Below, piece by piece: positions 27,185-37,451 of a stretch of 64,000 nucleotides of DNA. The position numbers were made by a program, and so were the translations under genes. Origin of the DNA: an uncultured Bacteroidales bacterium (GTDB lineage: Bacteria; Bacteroidota; Bacteroidia; Bacteroidales; P3); contig CAKZZD010000007.1 of the NCBI GenBank assembly GCA_937886715.1, forward strand, positions 6,350-70,349. Direction: 5' to 3'. The first letter of the stretch is position 1; each line of letters begins with the position of its first letter. Under the pieces are notes generated by a model. The model saw only the letters and a list, made by a program, of their open reading frames with translations. It was not told where the DNA came from and made no database searches.

Positions 27185-27439
27185 ATGGAAAGAAATTTAA
27201 GAAAAGAAAGAATCGGAGTTGTAGTCAGCGATAAGATGGACAAGTCTATAGTGATTCTTGTCGAGCGCAAGGTGAAACACCCCAAGTACGGAAAGTTCGT
27301 CAAGAAGTCGTCCAAGTTCATGGCTCACGACGAGAAGAACGAAGCTGCCATGGGCGATGTCGTGCGTATCATGGAGACGCGCCCGCTCAGTAAGAACAAG
27401 TGCTGGCGTTTGGTTGAGATCGTCGAGAAGGCTAAGTAA
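27185..27439 (+). CDS. rpsQ: 30S ribosomal protein S17
   Basis: An OB-fold primary 16S rRNA-binding protein of 84 residues. The motif [20 protein letters not shown] opens the fold and [20 protein letters not shown] closes it. Confidence 0.97.
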   Translation: MERNLRKERIGVVVSDKMDKSIVILVERKVKHPKYGKFVKKSSKFMAHDEKNEAAMGDVVRIMETRPLSKNKCWRLVEIVEKAK

Positions 27440-27462
27440 TACTATAAAAAAAACAGAACGAA

Positions 27463-27831
27463 ATGATACAACAAGAAACCAGAATGACTGTTGCCGACAA
27501 TAGCGGAGCGAAGAGTGCGCTATGTATCCGGGTTCTCGGTGGCACCAAGAAGCGTTATGCTTCGATAGGTGATACCATCGTTGTGGCCATCAAGGATGCG
27601 ATTCCGTCCGGCAACGTGAAAAAGGGTAGCGTGTCCAAGGCTGTTGTGGTGCGCACCAAGAAAGAAATTCGTCGCAATGATGGCTCTTACATCCGTTTCG
27701 ACGACAATGCTTGTGTGTTGCTTACCGCTGCCGACGAGCTTCGCGGCACCCGTATCTTCGGACCGGTGGGACGCGAGTTGCGTGAGAAGCAGTTCATGAA
27801 GATTGTTTCATTAGCGCCCGAAGTATTGTAA
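27463..27831 (+). CDS. rplN: 50S ribosomal protein L14
   Basis: A 122-residue, near-universal length L14, part of the intersubunit bridge. [20 protein letters not shown] at the start and [20 protein letters not shown] at the end are textbook. It opens the spc part of the cluster. Confidence 0.98.
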   Translation: MIQQETRMTVADNSGAKSALCIRVLGGTKKRYASIGDTIVVAIKDAIPSGNVKKGSVSKAVVVRTKKEIRRNDGSYIRFDDNACVLLTAADELRGTRIFGPVGRELREKQFMKIVSLAPEVL

Positions 27832-27856
27832 AATATAAAAAGTAAAGAAGAGATCA

Positions 27857-28171
27857 ATGAAATTGCACGTTAAAAAAGGGGATATGGTCCAGGTTATCGC
27901 CGGCGACGACAAAGGGAAGGTCGCTAAGGTCCTGAAAGTTTATCCTGAAAAGAATTGTGCCATCGTTGAAGGTGTCAACGTGAACAAGAAACACACGAAG
28001 CCCAATGCACGCAACACCCAGGGCGGTATTGTCGAGCAGGAAGCCCCGATTCATCTTTCAAATCTGATGGTAGTTGTCGGCAAGACACCCACCAAGGTGG
28101 GCCGTCGTGTTGATGAGAAGACTGGCAAGTTAGTTCGTTATTCTAAAAAAACTGGGGAGGAGATCAAGTAA
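27857..28171 (+). CDS. rplX: 50S ribosomal protein L24
   Basis: An assembly initiator of the 50S subunit, 104 residues, with the KOW motif in [19 protein letters not shown]. Its last base overlaps the first base of rplE (TAATG arrangement), so the two are coupled. Confidence 0.97.
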   Translation: MKLHVKKGDMVQVIAGDDKGKVAKVLKVYPEKNCAIVEGVNVNKKHTKPNARNTQGGIVEQEAPIHLSNLMVVVGKTPTKVGRRVDEKTGKLVRYSKKTGEEIK

Positions 28172-28731
28172 TGACGTATATTCCGACATTGAAGACCAAG
28201 TATAAGGAGGAGATAGTCAGTGCCCTGATGAAGGAGTACAACTATAAGACTGTTATGCAGTGCCCTCGTCTGTTGAAGATCACCCTTAACCAGGGTCTGG
28301 GTAAGGCTGCCATCGCTGACAAGAAAGTCATTGACAAAGGAATTGAGGAGATGACTGCCATTACTGGCCAGAAAGCTGTGGCTACTAAGTCCCGTAAAGA
28401 CATTTCGAACTTCAAGTTGCGTCGTGGTATGCCGATAGGTGTCCGTGTTACGCTTAGAGGTGAGAGAATGTATGAGTTCCTCGAGCGCCTTGTCACGGCT
28501 TCGATCCCCCGAATCAGGGATTTCCGCGGCATCAACGATAAGGGTTTCGATGGAAAGGGAAACTACACTTTCGGTATTTCGGAGCAGATTATCTTCCCCG
28601 AAATTGATATCGACAAAATCGATCGTATCCAGGGTATGGATATCACGTTTGTGACTTCAGCCAAGACCGACAAAGAGGCCATGTCGCTTTTGAAAGAGTT
28701 CGGCCTTCCTTTCAAGAATCAACAAAAATAA
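28171..28731 (+). CDS. rplE: 50S ribosomal protein L5
   Basis: L5 binds 5S rRNA and contacts P-site tRNA. The 186 residues contain [29 protein letters not shown] and [17 protein letters not shown]. It is 5 bases upstream of rpsN. Confidence 0.98.
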   Translation: MTYIPTLKTKYKEEIVSALMKEYNYKTVMQCPRLLKITLNQGLGKAAIADKKVIDKGIEEMTAITGQKAVATKSRKDISNFKLRRGMPIGVRVTLRGERMYEFLERLVTASIPRIRDFRGINDKGFDGKGNYTFGISEQIIFPEIDIDKIDRIQGMDITFVTSAKTDKEAMSLLKEFGLPFKNQQK

Positions 28732-28736
28732 TTATA

Positions 28737-29036
28737 ATGGCTAAAGAATCGATAAAAGCAAGAGAGCGTAAAAGAGCCAAAATGGTTGCCAAATACGCTG
28801 CCAAACGCGCTGCGTTGAAAGAGATTGTCCGTACCGGTGAGCCTGAAGAGGTTGAGAAAGCTGTGATAGCCCTTCAGAAACTCCCGAAGAATGCATGTCC
28901 TATCCGTCAGCACAACCGTTGTCAGTTGACTGGACGTCCGAAAGGCTACATGCGTCAATTCGGCATCTCCCGTATTAATTTCCGCGAAATGGCAGTTGCC
29001 GGACTTATTCCCGGTGTCAAAAAGGCCAGTTGGTAG
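28737..29036 (+). CDS. rpsN: 30S ribosomal protein S14, zinc-independent form
   Basis: The long (99-residue) S14 without the paired CxxC motifs of the zinc-binding form. Conserved core: [20 protein letters not shown], followed by [12 protein letters not shown]. The two cysteines seen (in NACP and NRCQ) are not arranged as a zinc ribbon. An unusual 86-base spacer separates it from rpsH. Confidence 0.96.
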   Translation: MAKESIKARERKRAKMVAKYAAKRAALKEIVRTGEPEEVEKAVIALQKLPKNACPIRQHNRCQLTGRPKGYMRQFGISRINFREMAVAGLIPGVKKASW

Positions 29037-29122
29037 TAGATAGTTAATAAACAGAATAATACATATTGGTAGCTTTGCAAGTTGGCATAACACCAATACT
29101 ACAAAACTTAAAATCAAAAATA

Positions 29123-29524
29123 ATGGTTACAGATCCTATAGCTGATTACCTGACCCGTATGAGAAATGCTATTGCAGCAAAACATCGTATGGTCGAAATT
29201 CCTGGTTCAAAACTCAAGAAAGAGATTACCAAGATTCTCTTTGAGAAAGGTTATATTTTGAACTATAAATTTGAAAACGAAGGCAAGCACAACCAGAGCA
29301 TCAAAATTGCCTTGAAGTATCATCCTGTCACGAAGCAGTCGGCCATTGCCGAGCTCAAGCGCATCTCGAGCCCCGGTCTTCGTAAGTATGTTTCTGTAGA
29401 TGAAATGCCCCGTGTGCTCAATGGTCTCGGTATTGCCATTGTTTCCACATCCAAAGGCCTGATGACTGATAAAGAGGCACGCACGCTCAATGTCGGCGGT
29501 GAAGTTTTATGTTACATCAGCTAA
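29123..29524 (+). CDS. rpsH: 30S ribosomal protein S8
   Basis: S8 is a central-domain 16S-binding protein and, in E. coli, the repressor of the spc operon. 133 residues: [20 protein letters not shown] at the start and [20 protein letters not shown] at the end. An in-frame ATG at 29066 would add 19 unrelated residues; ATG 29123 matches the family N-terminus. Confidence 0.96.
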   Translation: MVTDPIADYLTRMRNAIAAKHRMVEIPGSKLKKEITKILFEKGYILNYKFENEGKHNQSIKIALKYHPVTKQSAIAELKRISSPGLRKYVSVDEMPRVLNGLGIAIVSTSKGLMTDKEARTLNVGGEVLCYIS

Positions 29525-29545
29525 TCAAGAGAGGAGGAATTAATT

Positions 29546-30100
29546 ATGTCAAGAATTGGTAAAATGCCTATCCACCTTCCCAAAGGTGTTGATGTTAAGA
29601 TTTCTGATGATAATGTGTTGACCGTGAAGGGTCCTCTTGGAGAGCTCACTCAGAAGGTGAATCCCCTCATGGAGATGAAAGTAGAAGATGGCGTTCTGTA
29701 CTTCAACCGTCCCAATGATGAGAAGGAGACAAAGGCCATGCATGGGTTGTATCGTGCTCTCGCCAACAACATGGTCAAAGGTGTCAGTGAAGGCTTCAAG
29801 ACTGTCCAGGAAGTGATCGGTGTCGGTTACAAGGTTCAAGCCACCGGAAACGTTATCGAGATGGACCTGGGGTACTCCCACAAGATTTTCTTTGAGCTGG
29901 CTCCCGAAATCAAAGTCGAGACTGTTACCGAGAAAGGAAAGAACCCGATTATCACCATGACCAGCTGCGACAAGCAGATCCTCGGACAGGCAGCTGCCAA
30001 AATCCGTTCGCTCCGCAAGCCTGAACCCTACAAAGGCAAGGGTATTCGATTCCAGGGTGAAGAAGTCCGCAAGAAGGCTGGTAAAGCTGCGGCTAAATAA
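29546..30100 (+). CDS. rplF: 50S ribosomal protein L6
   Basis: L6, 184 residues, consists of two related domains near the GTPase centre. Family features: MSRIGKMPIHLPKGVDVKI and the C-terminal RKPEPYKGKGIRF. It begins 21 bases after rpsH, preceded by GAGAGGAGG, one of the few strong Shine-Dalgarno sites in the cluster. Confidence 0.98.
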   Translation: MSRIGKMPIHLPKGVDVKISDDNVLTVKGPLGELTQKVNPLMEMKVEDGVLYFNRPNDEKETKAMHGLYRALANNMVKGVSEGFKTVQEVIGVGYKVQATGNVIEMDLGYSHKIFFELAPEIKVETVTEKGKNPIITMTSCDKQILGQAAAKIRSLRKPEPYKGKGIRFQGEEVRKKAGKAAAK

Positions 30101-30144
30101 TAGATAATAAGAGAGAAAACTCTTAAAAGCCCAATAATATTATT

Positions 30145-30498
30145 ATGGCAACAAAAAAAGATATAAGAAGAACAAAGATTAAGTTCCACATTCGTCACAA
30201 TGTCAGCGGAACCGCTGAAATGCCCCGCCTGTCGGTGTTCAGAAGCAATAAGGAAATATATGCCCAGGTGATTGACGATGTAAAAGGTGTCACCATAACC
30301 GCAGCTTCTTCTAAAGAGAAGGGCTTCGAGAAGAATGGTACAAAGAGTGAAATAGCCACCAAGGTTGGAAAGGCAATCGCAGAACGTACTCTTGCTGCAG
30401 GCATCAGCACAGTCGTTTTTGATCGTAACGGTTACCTCTATCACGGCCGCGTCAAGAGTTTGGCCGATGGAGCAAGAGAAGGTGGTTTAAAATTCTAA
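30145..30498 (+). CDS. rplR: 50S ribosomal protein L18
   Basis: A 5S rRNA-binding protein of 117 residues. The conserved [18 protein letters not shown] strand and the C-terminal [20 protein letters not shown] are present. It is 6 bases before rpsE. Confidence 0.97.
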   Translation: MATKKDIRRTKIKFHIRHNVSGTAEMPRLSVFRSNKEIYAQVIDDVKGVTITAASSKEKGFEKNGTKSEIATKVGKAIAERTLAAGISTVVFDRNGYLYHGRVKSLADGAREGGLKF

Positions 30499-30504
30499 CA
30501 AGTC

Positions 30505-31023
30505 ATGGCAGAAGTTAACGTAAACAGAGTAAAATCGAGCGAGATAGAATTCAAAGATCGTCTCGTTGCAATCAACCGAGTAACGAAAGTAACCAAAGGC
30601 GGTAGAACTTTTACCTTCGCTGCCATCGTTGTTATCGGAAATGAAAATGGAGTCGTTGGATACGGTTTGGGCAAAGCCAAGGAAGTGCAGGCCGCTGTTC
30701 AGAAGGGTATTGACGATGCCAAGAAGAATCTTATCCGTATTCCTGTTCTAAAGGGAACCATTCCTCATGAGCAGTGTGGCAAGTACAGCGGAGCCAAAGT
30801 CTTCTTGAAGCCTGCTGCCCCTGGTACTGGAGTTATCGCCGGTGGTGCTATGCGTGCCGTTCTCGAGAGCGTCGGAGTGAAAGACGTCTTGGCCAAATGC
30901 AAAGGCTCTTCGAATCCCCACAGTGTGGTCAAGGCCACCATCAATGCTCTGCTCCAGATGAAAGACCCCTATATGGTCTCTCAGTTGCGCGGCATCTCTC
31001 TCGATAAAGTGTTTAATGGCTAA
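30505..31023 (+). CDS. rpsE: 30S ribosomal protein S5
   Basis: S5 contributes to decoding accuracy and the mRNA entry helicase. 172 residues: dsRBD-like fold around [20 protein letters not shown] and the C-terminal [20 protein letters not shown]. Confidence 0.97.
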   Translation: MAEVNVNRVKSSEIEFKDRLVAINRVTKVTKGGRTFTFAAIVVIGNENGVVGYGLGKAKEVQAAVQKGIDDAKKNLIRIPVLKGTIPHEQCGKYSGAKVFLKPAAPGTGVIAGGAMRAVLESVGVKDVLAKCKGSSNPHSVVKATINALLQMKDPYMVSQLRGISLDKVFNG

Positions 31024-31039
31024 AATAGGAGATTAAGAA

Positions 31040-31225
31040 ATGGCAGAAAAGAAACTCAGAATCAAGCAGGTCAGAAGCATTATCGGCCGTCCTGCAAGAC
31101 AGAAACGCACAATGGAGGCTCTTGGTCTCCGTCGTATCAACCACACTCGTGAAGTGGTCGCGACCCCTCAGATTATGGGTATGATTAACAGCGTCAAGCA
31201 TCTCCTTGCCGTCGAAGAAATCTAA
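31040..31225 (+). CDS. rpmD: 50S ribosomal protein L30
   Basis: A 61-residue L30. The family core is seen in [20 protein letters not shown] and the following [12 protein letters not shown]. It is in the usual position between rpsE and rplO. Confidence 0.95.
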   Translation: MAEKKLRIKQVRSIIGRPARQKRTMEALGLRRINHTREVVATPQIMGMINSVKHLLAVEEI

Positions 31226-31249
31226 AAAAAAACAGAAAGGGAAAAGATA

Positions 31250-31699
31250 ATGAACTTAAATAGTCTAAAACCAGCAGAAGGATCCATCAAACATTCGAAA
31301 CGCATCGGTCGTGGTGCAGGTTCCGGTAAAGGTGGCACTTCTACTCGTGGTAACAAAGGTGCCAAAGCTCGTTCCGGATACCATCAGAAAGTCGGATTTG
31401 AAGGTGGTCAGATGCCCCTCTATCGTCGTGTTCCCAAATTTGGTTTCAAGAACCTCAACCGAGTTGAATATGTCGGCATCAATATCGACACCCTCAACAA
31501 CTTGGCCGAAACAAAGAATATCACCGATTTCAATATCGACGTGCTGAAACAGAACGGCCTTATCTCCGGCAAGGACCGCATCAAGATCCTTGGCCGCGGC
31601 GAACTGTCCAAGACCGTTAACGTCACAGCCCACGCTTTTTCGGCAGCTGCCAAAAAAGCCATTGAAGATAAAGGTGGTGTTGCAACAGTCATTGAATAA
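31250..31699 (+). CDS. rplO: 50S ribosomal protein L15
   Basis: A late 50S assembly protein of 149 residues. The Gly/Arg/Lys-rich N-terminal extension (RIGRGAGSGKGGTSTRGNKG) and the QMPLYRRVPKFGFKN segment are diagnostic. secY follows after 18 bases. Confidence 0.97.
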   Translation: MNLNSLKPAEGSIKHSKRIGRGAGSGKGGTSTRGNKGAKARSGYHQKVGFEGGQMPLYRRVPKFGFKNLNRVEYVGINIDTLNNLAETKNITDFNIDVLKQNGLISGKDRIKILGRGELSKTVNVTAHAFSAAAKKAIEDKGGVATVIE

Positions 31700-31717
31700 T
31701 ACATACTTACTTTAACG

Positions 31718-33073
31718 ATGAAGCGATTTATACAGACACTTAAAAACATCTGGTCAATCGAAGATCTGCGCAAGCGGATACTCTACACCCTCGGATTGGT
31801 GTTGATCTACCGTATCGGATCTTATGTCATACTGCCGGGTGTTGACCCTTCCCAGCTGCAAGGGTTGCAGAAGCAGGGATCGGAGGGACTGATGGGCCTG
31901 CTCAACATGTTCTCGGGCGGAGCCTTCTCCAATGCCTCCATTTTTGCCCTCGGAATCATGCCCTACATCACCGCCTCGATTGTCATCCAATTGTTGGTGA
32001 TGGTGGTCCCCTATTTCCAGAAAATGCAGAGAGAAGGTGAAAGTGGCCGAAGAAAGATGAATCAAATCACCCGTTGGTTAACAGTAATCGTCACCGCTAT
32101 GCAGGCCCCGGCCTACATCACCAACATGATGTATCAACTCGGTGCCTCTTCCACAGCCATTTATCCGTTTGATGGCAGTGCCCCCTCGCCCTTCTTTTGG
32201 GTGAGTAGCATTATCATCCTCATCTGCGGAACCCTTTTCGTCATGTGGCTGGGTGAACGCATTACCGACAAAGGCGTCGGCAATGGCATCTCCCTCCTCA
32301 TCATGATCGGAATCATTGCTCGTCTCCCCTTCGCACTCTCGGCCGAATTCGCTTCTCGACTGACTGAAGGCGGTGGACTGGTGATGTTCCTCTTCGAATT
32401 GGTTGTCCTTCTGGCGGTTATCCTTCTGGTGATTCTTCTTGTACAAGGCACACGACGCATTCCTGTGCAGTATGCCAAACGCATCGTCGGCAACAAACAG
32501 TATGGCGGAGTGCGTCAGTATATCCCCATCAAGGTGAATGCCGCTGGCGTCATGCCCATCATCTTCGCCCAGGCCATTATGTTCCTCCCCATCACCTTTA
32601 TGGGATTCTCCGGCAACGCGAGCTCCAAGTTCGCCATGGCCTTCGCCGACTACAACAGCTTCTGGTACAACCTCGTCTTCGCCATCCTCGTCATTCTCTT
32701 TACCTACTTCTATACAGCCATCGCCATCAACCCTAACCAGATGGCCGACGACATGAAGAAAAACGGTGGATTCATACCCGGTGTGAAACCTGGTAAAAAG
32801 ACTGCCGAGTATCTCGAAGGCATCCTCTCCAAGATCACCCTGCCGGGATCGATATTCCTTGCCATCGTGGCCATCCTTCCCGCCATCGTGCGCCTCTTCG
32901 GAGTCAACACTCAGTTTGCCCAGTTCTTTGGCGGCACCTCGCTGCTCATCCTTGTAGGCGTCATCCTTGACACCCTGCAACAGATCGAAAGCCATCTTTT
33001 GATGCGTCATTATGATGGATTGACCAAGACTGGTCGCATCAAGGGTCGAACATCAATGTCTATTCAGGCCTAA
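31718..33073 (+). CDS. secY: Protein translocase subunit SecY
   Basis: The channel subunit of the Sec translocon, 451 residues with ten hydrophobic helices. Visible landmarks are the plug-region start YVILPGVDPSQL, the LGIMPYITASIVIQLL helix, the GERITDKGVGNGISLLIM loop and the cytoplasmic loop NPNQMADDMKKNGGFIPGVK. Location between rplO and map is typical. Confidence 0.98.
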   Translation: MKRFIQTLKNIWSIEDLRKRILYTLGLVLIYRIGSYVILPGVDPSQLQGLQKQGSEGLMGLLNMFSGGAFSNASIFALGIMPYITASIVIQLLVMVVPYFQKMQREGESGRRKMNQITRWLTVIVTAMQAPAYITNMMYQLGASSTAIYPFDGSAPSPFFWVSSIIILICGTLFVMWLGERITDKGVGNGISLLIMIGIIARLPFALSAEFASRLTEGGGLVMFLFELVVLLAVILLVILLVQGTRRIPVQYAKRIVGNKQYGGVRQYIPIKVNAAGVMPIIFAQAIMFLPITFMGFSGNASSKFAMAFADYNSFWYNLVFAILVILFTYFYTAIAINPNQMADDMKKNGGFIPGVKPGKKTAEYLEGILSKITLPGSIFLAIVAILPAIVRLFGVNTQFAQFFGGTSLLILVGVILDTLQQIESHLLMRHYDGLTKTGRIKGRTSMSIQA

Positions 33074-33087
33074 CAGACAAATCGGAA

Positions 33088-33858
33088 ATGATTCTGCTCA
33101 AGACAAAAGAAGAGATAGAGCTTATACGTGACGCTGCCCTCCTCGTCGGGAAAACTCTCGCCGAGGTGGGCCGTCATATCCGCCCAGGCGTAACCACCGC
33201 CTATCTTGACTCAATAGGCGAGCAGTTCATTCGCGACAATGGAGGTATCCCTCTTTGCAAGGGATACGAAGGCTTCCCTGCCGCACTCTGCATCTCGGTC
33301 AACGATGTCGTTGTACATGGCATCCCCGGCGACCTCTTCATCAAAGAAGGCGACAACGTATCGGTTGATTGTGTGATAGAACTCAACGGATATGTGGGGG
33401 ATTCGGCCTACACCTTCCCCGTCGGCGAAATGAAGCCCGAAGTGCTCCGCCTGATGAAAGTCACGCGCGAAGCCCTCTATATTGGCATCGACAAGGCGAA
33501 GCCAGGGAACCGGATAGGCGATATCGGACATGCTATCCAGATGCATTGCGAGAAAAACGGCTACTCCGTAGTCCGTGAACTCTGCGGCCATGGTGTCGGA
33601 TTCAAGATGCACGAGTCGCCGAACATTCCCAACTACGGCGTCCCTGGCACTGGCCCCCTCCTTAAAGAAGGCATGGTGATTGCCATCGAACCCATGGTCT
33701 GCATGGGATCCAAGAACGTCAAGTTCTCCCAGCAGGACGGTTGGACATGCCGCACCAAAGACGGCAAACCTGCCGCGCACTTCGAGCACACCATCGCCGT
33801 CACCGCCGAAGGCCCCGAGATACTTTCGAGCTTCGACTACATTGAAAACAACAATTAA
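33088..33858 (+). CDS. map: Methionine aminopeptidase, type I
   Basis: Removes the N-terminal methionine from nascent proteins. The 256-residue protein has the metal-binding residues in the expected order: aspartates in ELNGYVGDSAYTF, histidine in GHGVGFKMHESPNIPNYG, glutamate in IEPMV, and glutamate in FEHTIAVT. Lack of an N-terminal extension makes it the short cytosolic type. Confidence 0.97.
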   Translation: MILLKTKEEIELIRDAALLVGKTLAEVGRHIRPGVTTAYLDSIGEQFIRDNGGIPLCKGYEGFPAALCISVNDVVVHGIPGDLFIKEGDNVSVDCVIELNGYVGDSAYTFPVGEMKPEVLRLMKVTREALYIGIDKAKPGNRIGDIGHAIQMHCEKNGYSVVRELCGHGVGFKMHESPNIPNYGVPGTGPLLKEGMVIAIEPMVCMGSKNVKFSQQDGWTCRTKDGKPAAHFEHTIAVTAEGPEILSSFDYIENNN

Positions 33859-33873
33859 TTTATAACGATAAGA

Positions 33874-34092
33874 ATGGCAAAGCAAGCATCCATACAATTA
33901 GATGGCACCGTCATCGAATCGCTTGGCAACGCGATGTTCCGCGTCGAATTGGAAAACGGACATCAGATCATTGCCCACATCTCCGGAAAAATGCGCATGC
34001 ACTACATCAAAATCCTTCCAGGAGACAAGGTGCAGATCGAAATGTCGCCATACGACCTCTCCAAAGGCCGTATCACTTATCGCCATAAATAA
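33874..34092 (+). CDS. infA: Translation initiation factor IF-1
   Basis: A 72-residue OB-fold protein that occupies the A site during initiation. [20 protein letters not shown] and the end [10 protein letters not shown] match the family length and sequence. It lies between map and rpmJ. Confidence 0.98.
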   Translation: MAKQASIQLDGTVIESLGNAMFRVELENGHQIIAHISGKMRMHYIKILPGDKVQIEMSPYDLSKGRITYRHK

Positions 34093-34142
34093 AGATTGTC
34101 AAAGGCCAACAGAAAACAGAAAACAGATTAATAATTACAACA

Positions 34143-34259
34143 ATGAAAGTAAGAGTCTCAGTAAAGAAAAGATCGCCCGAATGCAAAGTGGTGCGCCGCC
34201 ACGGGGTGGTTTATGTCATCAACAAGAAAAATCCTAAATTCAAACAAAGACAAGGATAA
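34143..34259 (+). CDS. rpmJ: 50S ribosomal protein L36
   Basis: A 38-residue gene, easily missed because it is so short. Translation from ATG 34143 gives [19 protein letters not shown] and ends in [10 protein letters not shown] before TAA. The zinc-ribbon positions of the C+ form are incomplete: only the cysteine in PECK is present, so this is the zinc-independent type. It has the expected place between infA and rpsM. Confidence 0.95.
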   Translation: MKVRVSVKKRSPECKVVRRHGVVYVINKKNPKFKQRQG

Positions 34260-34286
34260 TTTAAACAAACAGAATAAGAATTATTT

Positions 34287-34664
34287 ATGGCACGTATTGC
34301 AGGTATTGACTTACCCAAGAACAAAAGAGGAGAGATAGGCTTGACCTATATCTATGGAATCGGACGTAGCACTGCCAAAGAGATCCTGGCCAAAGCCGGC
34401 ATCGACGAAGGCAAGAAAGTGCAGGACTGGACCGATGATGAACAGAACACTCTCCGTAACATCATCAACGACGAATATAAAGTCGAAGGCGCCCTCCGCT
34501 CGGAAGTCCAGATGAACATCAAACGACTGATGGACATCGGATGCTATCGCGGTATCCGTCACCGTCTCGGTCTGCCCCTCCGTGGTCAGAGCACCAAAAA
34601 CAACGCCCGCACTCGCAAGGGTAAGAAAAAGACTATCGCTAACAAGAAGAAAGCTACCAAGTAA
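34287..34664 (+). CDS. rpsM: 30S ribosomal protein S13
   Basis: S13 forms intersubunit bridges from the 30S head. 125 residues: [20 protein letters not shown], the helix-two-turn-helix region, and the basic tail [18 protein letters not shown]. It opens the alpha part of the cluster and is followed by an 85-base spacer with a predicted hairpin. Confidence 0.97.
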   Translation: MARIAGIDLPKNKRGEIGLTYIYGIGRSTAKEILAKAGIDEGKKVQDWTDDEQNTLRNIINDEYKVEGALRSEVQMNIKRLMDIGCYRGIRHRLGLPLRGQSTKNNARTRKGKKKTIANKKKATK

Positions 34665-34749
34665 AAAGCATGTAGCGCCCGTCGCGGACCAGATTTGTCG
34701 CAGAAGCGGCGGTAAACAGAAAGTAAAATCAAGCAAGTAAAAAACAATT
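34665..34749 (+). promoter_or_regulatory. GC-rich hairpin in the rpsM-rpsK spacer
   Basis: CCGTCGC (34679-34685) pairs with GCGGCGG (34706-34712), with one G-U pair, around a 20-base loop. It sits inside an otherwise tightly packed cluster, so a role as a ribosomal-protein binding site is possible. S4 regulates the equivalent operon in E. coli; here this is only inference. Confidence 0.4.
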
Positions 34750-35139
34750 ATGGCAAAAACTTCAAAACCGACCAAAAAGAGAGTCGTAAAAGTTGAACCT
34801 CAAGGAAGAGCATGCATCTTTGCATCCTTCAACAATGTCATCATCTCGTTGACGAACAATGCCGGTCAAGTGATTTCTTGGTCGTCTGCTGGAAAAATGG
34901 GCTTCCGCGGATCGAAGAAAAACACTCCGTACGCCGCTCAGATGGCTGCGGAAGATTGCGGTAAAGTTGCTTATGATTTGGGCCTAAGAAAAGTTAAGGT
35001 TTTTGTTAAAGGACCTGGTTCGGGACGTGAATCAGCCATCCGCGCAATTAACACCTGCGGCATCGAAGTGACCGAAATCACCGACATCACCCCGCTGCCC
35101 CACAACGGTTGCCGTCCCCCCAAACGTCGTCGCGTGTAA
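34750..35139 (+). CDS. rpsK: 30S ribosomal protein S11
   Basis: S11 lines the platform near the E site. 129 residues with the signature [20 protein letters not shown] and the C-terminal [13 protein letters not shown]. Standard length. Confidence 0.98.
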   Translation: MAKTSKPTKKRVVKVEPQGRACIFASFNNVIISLTNNAGQVISWSSAGKMGFRGSKKNTPYAAQMAAEDCGKVAYDLGLRKVKVFVKGPGSGRESAIRAINTCGIEVTEITDITPLPHNGCRPPKRRRV

Positions 35140-35163
35140 TTATTAATCTAAAAAACTTAAACA

Positions 35164-35769
35164 ATGGCAAGATACACAGGTCCTAAAACCAAAATAGCAA
35201 GAAAATTCCACGAGCCTATCTATGGCCCGGACAAAAGTTTCGACAAGAAACCCTATGCACCTGGCATGCATGGCCAGAACCGTCGTCGCAGCAAGACCTC
35301 CGAGTACGGAATCCAGCTTCAGGAAAAACAGAAAGCCAAATACACCTACGGCATCCTCGAGCGCCAGTTCCGCAAACTCTATGCCGAGGCTTCACGTCGC
35401 GGCGGCATCACCGGTGAGGAACTCATGAAACTGATCGAGGCCCGTCTCGACAACGTCGTCTACCGCCTCGGCATCGCCCGCAGCCGCGCTCAGGCTCGCC
35501 AGCTGGTTTCCCACCGTCATATCGCTGTCAACGGAAACGTTGTCAACATCCCCTCATATTCTCTCCATGAAGGCGATGTCATCTCCATCCGCGAACGCAG
35601 CAAATCGCTCGAAGTCATCGTTGATTCGCTCGCATCGCGTGCCAACAACTATCCCTGGCTCGAATGGGATAACGCCAGCATGAGCGGAAAATTCGTCAGC
35701 TTCCCCCAGCGTTCCGACATCCCCGAGACCATCAACGAGCAGCTCATCGTTGACCTCTATTCCAAGTAA
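35164..35769 (+). CDS. rpsD: 30S ribosomal protein S4
   Basis: A primary 16S rRNA-binding protein and, in E. coli, the repressor of the alpha operon. 201 residues, with the S4 RNA-binding domain seen in [20 protein letters not shown]. The zinc-type cysteines are absent. Confidence 0.98.
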   Translation: MARYTGPKTKIARKFHEPIYGPDKSFDKKPYAPGMHGQNRRRSKTSEYGIQLQEKQKAKYTYGILERQFRKLYAEASRRGGITGEELMKLIEARLDNVVYRLGIARSRAQARQLVSHRHIAVNGNVVNIPSYSLHEGDVISIRERSKSLEVIVDSLASRANNYPWLEWDNASMSGKFVSFPQRSDIPETINEQLIVDLYSK

Positions 35770-35837
35770 TACATAGCACAGCAGTCCGTGCCGGCAGGGC
35801 GCGGGCTTCAACCAAACCAAGAAAGAAAGGATAAAAC
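35770..35837 (+). promoter_or_regulatory. GC-rich hairpin in the rpsD-rpoA spacer
   Basis: CCGTGCC and GGCGCGG pair (one G-U) around a short GC-rich loop at about 35788-35808, in a 68-base spacer. It may be a processing, attenuation or binding site that sets rpoA expression apart from rpsD. Confidence 0.4.
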
Positions 35838-36830
35838 ATGGCAATATTATCATTCCAGAAACCCGACAAGGTGGTTATGCTCGAAGCTGATGACTTCCGC
35901 GGAACGTTCGAATTCCGACCCCTCGAGCCCGGCTATGGCACGACCATCGGCAACGCTTTGCGGCGTGTCCTTCTCTCTTCGCTCGAAGGCTATGCTATTA
36001 CTTCAGTCCAGATTGATGGCGTCGACCACGAATTCTCGTCCCTCCCGGGCGTCGTGGAAGACATGACCGACATCATACTCCGACTCAAACAGATCCGCTT
36101 CCGCCGCCAACTGGAGGACACGGACCACGAGAAGATCTCTTTCACCGTCACCAACCAGACAGTCTTCAAAGCCGGCGACCTCAACAGCAACCTCAACGCC
36201 TTCCAGGTCCTCAACCCCGAATTGGAGATCTGCCACATGGAACCCGACACCGTGCTCCATATCACCCTGTCCATCGACAAGGGCCGTGGCTATGTCCCAG
36301 CCGACGAGAATAAGAAGTCGACCGACCCCATCGGAGTCATCGCCATCGACTCGATCCACACACCCATCAAAAACGTGATGTACGCAGTCGACGACTATCG
36401 TGTCGAACAGCGCACCGACTACGAAAAGCTCACCTTTGACATCGAAACCGATGGATCCATTCATCCGAAAGATGCCCTCAAGGAAGCTGCCACCATCCTC
36501 ATCCAGCACTTCATGCTGTTCTCCGACGAACGCATCACGCTCGATGTCGAAACCAAGCCGGTCCAGGAAGAATTCGACGAGTCCACCGCCCACATCCGTC
36601 AGTTGCTCAAGACCAAACTCATCGACCTCGACCTCTCCGTCCGGGCACTCAACTGCCTCAAAGCCGCTGAAGTCGACACCCTCGGTGAACTGGTCGCCTT
36701 CAACAAGGCCGACTTGCTGAAATTCCGCAACTTCGGCAAAAAATCCCTTACCGAACTCGAAAACCTGGTTGCCTCAAAGAACCTTGAATTCGGTATGAAT
36801 ATCTCAAAGTATAAATTAGATAAAGAATAA
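35838..36830 (+). CDS. rpoA: DNA-directed RNA polymerase subunit alpha
   Basis: The 330-residue alpha subunit. The N-terminal domain (about 1-230) for dimerisation and beta binding has [20 protein letters not shown]. The C-terminal domain (about 255-325), which contacts DNA and regulators, has [20 protein letters not shown] and [12 protein letters not shown] 68-base spacer with a GC-rich hairpin precedes it. Confidence 0.98.
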   Translation: MAILSFQKPDKVVMLEADDFRGTFEFRPLEPGYGTTIGNALRRVLLSSLEGYAITSVQIDGVDHEFSSLPGVVEDMTDIILRLKQIRFRRQLEDTDHEKISFTVTNQTVFKAGDLNSNLNAFQVLNPELEICHMEPDTVLHITLSIDKGRGYVPADENKKSTDPIGVIAIDSIHTPIKNVMYAVDDYRVEQRTDYEKLTFDIETDGSIHPKDALKEAATILIQHFMLFSDERITLDVETKPVQEEFDESTAHIRQLLKTKLIDLDLSVRALNCLKAAEVDTLGELVAFNKADLLKFRNFGKKSLTELENLVASKNLEFGMNISKYKLDKE

Positions 36831-36839
36831 GATAAGAAT

Positions 36840-37331
36840 ATGAGACACGGTTGCAAAGTTAATCACTTGTCAAGAACCCACGCACATCGCGTAGCTATGC
36901 TTTCCAACATGGCCACCTCGCTCATCATGCACAAGCGCATCGAGACCACCGTTGCCAAAGCCAAAGCCCTCAGAGTTTATGTAGAACCGATCATCAATCG
37001 TTCGAAGGAAGACACCACCCACAATCGCCGCATGGTTTTCAGCTACCTCCACAGCAAAGAGGCCGTCAACGAACTCTTCCGCGAGGTGTCGCAGAAAATC
37101 GCCAACCGTCCCGGCGGATACACCCGTATCCTCAAGACCGGCATCCGTCATGGCGACAACTCCGAGATGTGCATCATCGAACTTGTCGACTACAACGAGA
37201 ACATGCTCGCCGCCGCCACCACCAAGAAGGCCAAGAGCACCCGTCGTAGCCGCGCCAAGAAAGCCGAGGCTCCTGTGGCTGAGGCTCCCGCCACCGAAGC
37301 TCCCGCCCAGGAAGCTCCCAAGGCTGAATAA
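36840..37331 (+). CDS. rplQ: 50S ribosomal protein L17 with Ala/Pro/Glu tail
   Basis: L17 lies near the tunnel exit. The N-terminal 120 residues match the family ([33 protein letters not shown]). The last 40 residues are a low-complexity Lys/Ala then Ala/Pro/Glu tail ([20 protein letters not shown]), an extension frequent in Bacteroidetes L17. It is the last gene of the cluster and is followed by a terminator. Confidence 0.96.
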   Translation: MRHGCKVNHLSRTHAHRVAMLSNMATSLIMHKRIETTVAKAKALRVYVEPIINRSKEDTTHNRRMVFSYLHSKEAVNELFREVSQKIANRPGGYTRILKTGIRHGDNSEMCIIELVDYNENMLAAATTKKAKSTRRSRAKKAEAPVAEAPATEAPAQEAPKAE

Positions 37332-37366
37332 AGTTCGCTCATCCAGCAAAAGGGTTACAATAATCA

Positions 37367-37403
37367 AGGGCACCATATCTGCGATATGGCGCCCTTTTCT
37401 TGT
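37367..37403 (+). terminator. Terminator of the ribosomal cluster
   Basis: A long stem built from AAGGGC, one mismatch, CCATATC and its complement GATATGG, GCCCTT around a TGC loop, followed by TTTTCTT. It lies about 35 bases after the rplQ stop. Confidence 0.85.
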
Positions 37404-37451
37404 GCAGTGTGGCGGCGCCGCAACAGCTTGATTCCCACGCACCGGCACTTT

